A stretch of 64,000 nt of DNA, from the NCBI RefSeq assembly GCF_002743255.1, contig NZ_PDYY01000007.1, positions 120,761-184,760 of the forward strand, in the 5' to 3' direction. The notes below the pieces were generated by a model. That model was not told where the DNA came from. It saw nothing but the letters and a program-made list of their open reading frames with translations, and did no database searches. The position numbers and the translations under genes were made by a program. Positions 61,964 through 64,000 of the stretch are shown one piece after another. This DNA is from Sporosarcina sp. P2. GTDB lineage: Bacteria; Bacillota; Bacilli; Bacillales_A; Planococcaceae. The first letter of the stretch is position 1; each line of letters begins with the position of its first letter.

Positions 61964-63684
61964 CAGGTCAAGATATTAAATTTTTTTAATTTTTTGTATA
62001 AAGTTGTTCTATGAATTCCAAGTAGCTCGGCAGTCTTTGACTTATTGCCTTCTGTTTTCTCCAATAAATCAAGAATCATCTTTTTTTCTTCCACGTCTTG
62101 TTTTTCTCTGACGGTTTCCAAAGTATAGATACTTTGTTGATCTAGAATCGTTTTTGGCAAATCTGTCACGTCGATACTAGCGGAGTCTACTACACTAACT
62201 AAGTCTTCTACCACATCAATCAATTCTTCGATATTGTCTTTCCATTGGTAATTCATTAAGCAGGAAATAGCTGACGTTGTGAAAGACTTCTCGGCTATTT
62301 TATGGGAAAAACAAACTTCCTGCATATAATGCGACAGTAAGTACGGGATATCTTCTTTCCTGTTGCGTAGTGGCGGAATAGATAGTTGCAGTGGATTTAA
62401 TTGAGCGTATAACTCTGAACTGAACGAGTCTCTTTCCGCTAATTCATGCAAATTCTGTGTAGAAGAAATAATGAGTTGAATAGCAAAGTCGTCTGGAGCT
62501 TGTTTTAAAAAGGCCAGCAGCTTCATTTGAATCGTCATGGGTAACCGATCTATATCTTGCAAGTATAGTGTGCTCGGCTCTCTGGAAGTGAGAATTCCGC
62601 CCTTACCGAAAAGCCGTTCCTCCACTTTTTTTGGTCCCTGTACCGCACAGTGAATGATCGTGAATGGTTTGGAGGCGAGGGGGCTTAACTGATGAATACT
62701 TTCTGCGAAAGCGTTTTTCCCCGTGCCTTTTTCTCCTGATAATAAAACTACGGCTTGCGTTCGTGCGGCAGTCCGAGCTTTTCTTTTCAAGTCGGAAATT
62801 GCTTCACTCGTTCCGATAATTTGATTAAGACTCGAAAAGCCTTCGGATGATAGGGGAGGGAGTTCGGTATCGTTCATGACTTTCTGCAATTGCAGTCGTT
62901 CATAGATTCGATAAATATCCGAAACTCCTTCAAAGATCAGCATTCCAATGGCTGCGACTACTTTGCCGTTCTTCCAGACAGGGATTCGATGCACGACCAT
63001 GTCCTGTCCTTGTATATTTTGTAGAACGCCTCTTTCGGGCATCCCTTTTTGGACGGTTTCATGTAAATTGGTGTTTTCGATGATGTCTGTTACATGCCTC
63101 CCGATTGCCTTTGATCGGGGAACGCCTGTAAATTTACTATATGCATTATTGAATTCAATAATCATCCCCTTTTCGTCTACGACAGCAATTCCTTCAAACG
63201 CTTTTTCAAGTATGACAGTTAAAATATCCGAAACTTTTTCATTCTGTATATAACTTTCCATTAATGCTGACAGTCCTTTGAAAATTTCCTTTTGGGTTAA
63301 TAGACCAGTGAGTTCGCCTTGTTGATTTTTCACAACAAAGATACGAGCATCGTTGGAGTCAAAAGGAAGTTCACTCAGCAATGTCTGTTCATCCACTTCC
63401 GCTACTGGCAACGGCAACATCGTCTCAAGCAATATATGCTTGTCGTGCCCATTGACGAATGCTTCGAGTACATGATGGAGAGTCATCATGCCAATCGGTC
63501 TATGGTGCGAATCGACAACCGGAAGAAACTCGACCTTCAATTCCTTCAGAACTTTAGCCGCTTCGAGCAATGTTTTATCAGCTTGAATGACTGTCGGGTT
63601 TTCATTCATCCAATTGGCTACAGACATCCACTTTTTATCGCTTTCAAATTGTATGAGTGTATCAATAAATGTGTCTTTAAACAT
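61963..63684 (-). CDS. CBS-PAS sigma-54-type activator lacking the GAFTGA loop
   Basis: A 573-residue regulator. Two CBS motifs (about 20-140, MSVANWMNENPTVIQADKTL and ARIFVVKNQQGELTGLLTQ), a PAS domain (about 150-265, AFEGIAVVDEKGMIIEFNNA), an AAA+ core (about 290-510) and a C-terminal Fis-type HTH (about 530-570, NKSKTAELLGIHRTTLYKKL). Walker A is GEKGTGKNAFAESIH. The sigma-54-contacting GAFTGA loop is absent (ERLFGKGGILTSREP instead) and Walker B is LYLQDID rather than LFLDEIG. It may thus act on sigma-A promoters or repress, as TyrR does, rather than open sigma-54 complexes. Likely controls the adjacent ADH/ALDH genes. Confidence 0.85.
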   Translation of the reverse strand: MFKDTFIDTLIQFESDKKWMSVANWMNENPTVIQADKTLLEAAKVLKELKVEFLPVVDSHHRPIGMMTLHHVLEAFVNGHDKHILLETMLPLPVAEVDEQTLLSELPFDSNDARIFVVKNQQGELTGLLTQKEIFKGLSALMESYIQNEKVSDILTVILEKAFEGIAVVDEKGMIIEFNNAYSKFTGVPRSKAIGRHVTDIIENTNLHETVQKGMPERGVLQNIQGQDMVVHRIPVWKNGKVVAAIGMLIFEGVSDIYRIYERLQLQKVMNDTELPPLSSEGFSSLNQIIGTSEAISDLKRKARTAARTQAVVLLSGEKGTGKNAFAESIHQLSPLASKPFTIIHCAVQGPKKVEERLFGKGGILTSREPSTLYLQDIDRLPMTIQMKLLAFLKQAPDDFAIQLIISSTQNLHELAERDSFSSELYAQLNPLQLSIPPLRNRKEDIPYLLSHYMQEVCFSHKIAEKSFTTSAISCLMNYQWKDNIEELIDVVEDLVSVVDSASIDVTDLPKTILDQQSIYTLETVREKQDVEEKKMILDLLEKTEGNKSKTAELLGIHRTTLYKKLKKFNILT

Positions 63685-63741
63685 GAGAGCCTCCAGAAGA
63701 TATCTATTTTACTTTGTGTTGCTTCATTATAGCTCAAAAGA

Positions 63742-63775
63742 GGTACCAGGTCCCCACACAATTCAAGGGCAATTC
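63742..63775 (+). repeat. REP-like repeat, start of a truncated RAYT unit
   Basis: GGTACCAGGTCCCCACACAA then TTCAAGGGCAATTC. It precedes the truncated RAYT end at 63838-63921. Confidence 0.8.
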
Positions 63776-63802
63776 GGAAAACTTTGCACGAAATTCAAAT
63801 AG

Positions 63803-63921
63803 ACTTCTTGTCCAACAGAGCAGTAGTTTTCTTAAAACGAAACTTCTATTAGTGGAGTTACGTAGGTAGTCCGGGTGTTTTGATGTATCCAGATAAGGAT
63901 AAGGTGACGGAGTCATTGTTT
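63803..63921 (-). pseudogene. Truncated RAYT gene, C-terminal part
   Basis: Matches the region downstream of, and the C-terminus of, the intact RAYT: AGACTTCTTG and AGTTACGT blocks, then on the minus strand TPSPYPYLDTSKHPDYL (intact copy TPSPYPYLDTSKLPDCL). The match stops abruptly at GGTGACGGAGT (63921). Confidence 0.75.
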
Positions 63922-64000
63922 TCCGCTCGATTGTCACACCATTCGTTCCGTTAGTCGCGGTAGGAATCGCTTATTTATTAAGTCAGTCATTTGTAGCGTT
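63922..64000 (+). pseudogene. Possible C-terminus of the interrupted GntP permease
   Basis: The + frame reads VIVFRSIVTPFVPLVAVGIA then YLLSQSFVA, a hydrophobic helix like the last helix of GntP-type transporters (D-x-F-x-x-x-x-x-T-P). It lies directly after the truncated RAYT. This is inferred from hydrophobicity and general family pattern; the end lies beyond the window. Confidence 0.45.

Overview
This is a low-to-mid GC Firmicute chromosome segment with strong GGAGG-type ribosome binding sites. The gene set (comK, YqhV/DUF2619, a RocB-type peptidase, an RsbQ-like hydrolase, LysE, DUF2935, S-layer and subtilisin-like exoproteins) points to Bacillales, most likely Planococcaceae such as Sporosarcina. 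The genus is my inference; no rRNA or tRNA gene was seen.

Positions 1-5.7 kb look like part of a mobile element. Two tyrosine recombinases flank a protein with a duplicated HTH-like unit. They are followed by a cysteine-motif protein, a repeat-rich AT region and a divergent AlbA_2/ATPase regulator. Positions 5.7-11 kb hold the most striking locus: a start-less S-layer-like reading frame, the 5' two-thirds (domains I-III) of a group II intron, and two separate copies of intron domains V-VI. Each domain V-VI copy is followed by an ORF that has no start codon but is open right up to the intron 3' end, and both ORFs lie in the same phase relative to domain VI. This is the layout expected for alternative splicing of a surface-protein gene by one group II intron with several 3' splice sites, as described in a Clostridium tetani surface-layer gene. 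Positions 11-13 kb are a graveyard of recombinase and IS fragments.

Positions 13-31 kb contain a large secreted S8 protease, a decayed comM and a decayed REP-associated transposase (RAYT). Next come two tandem DndB/DGQHR-like genes without other dnd genes, then comK, a small membrane protein, a phage-type replication protein, an MBL hydrolase, LysE and MFS transporters, YqhV and DUF2935. The stretch ends with an RsbQ-like hydrolase overlapping a PAS-GGDEF diguanylate cyclase.

Positions 31-41.6 kb form a catabolic island: aminotransferase, IclR regulator, dimethylargininase, a three-gene TRAP transporter, two hydroxyacid dehydrogenases, RocB-like peptidase and a second IclR regulator. A shared 15-bp dyad lies at both the dimethylargininase and rocB promoters. 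Positions 41.7-45.5 kb encode a partner-switching module (receiver-PP2C phosphatase, RsbW-like kinase, STAS antagonist) interleaved with a broken chemoreceptor. Positions 45.6-53 kb hold a second S8 protease, an excalibur protein, a SGNH-LysM protein, a small membrane protein, adhP and a TetR regulator.

Positions 53-64 kb encode hydroxyacid and semialdehyde metabolism: a 3-hydroxyisobutyrate-dehydrogenase-like enzyme, two mmsA-like dehydrogenases, two iron alcohol dehydrogenases and an atypical sigma-54-type activator. A GntP-family permease here is cut by a REP-RAYT element, and what looks like its missing C-terminus reappears at the very end of the window. A REP-like short repeat (core GGTACCAGGTCCCCACACAA) is scattered from 17 to 64 kb and repeatedly forms gene ends.
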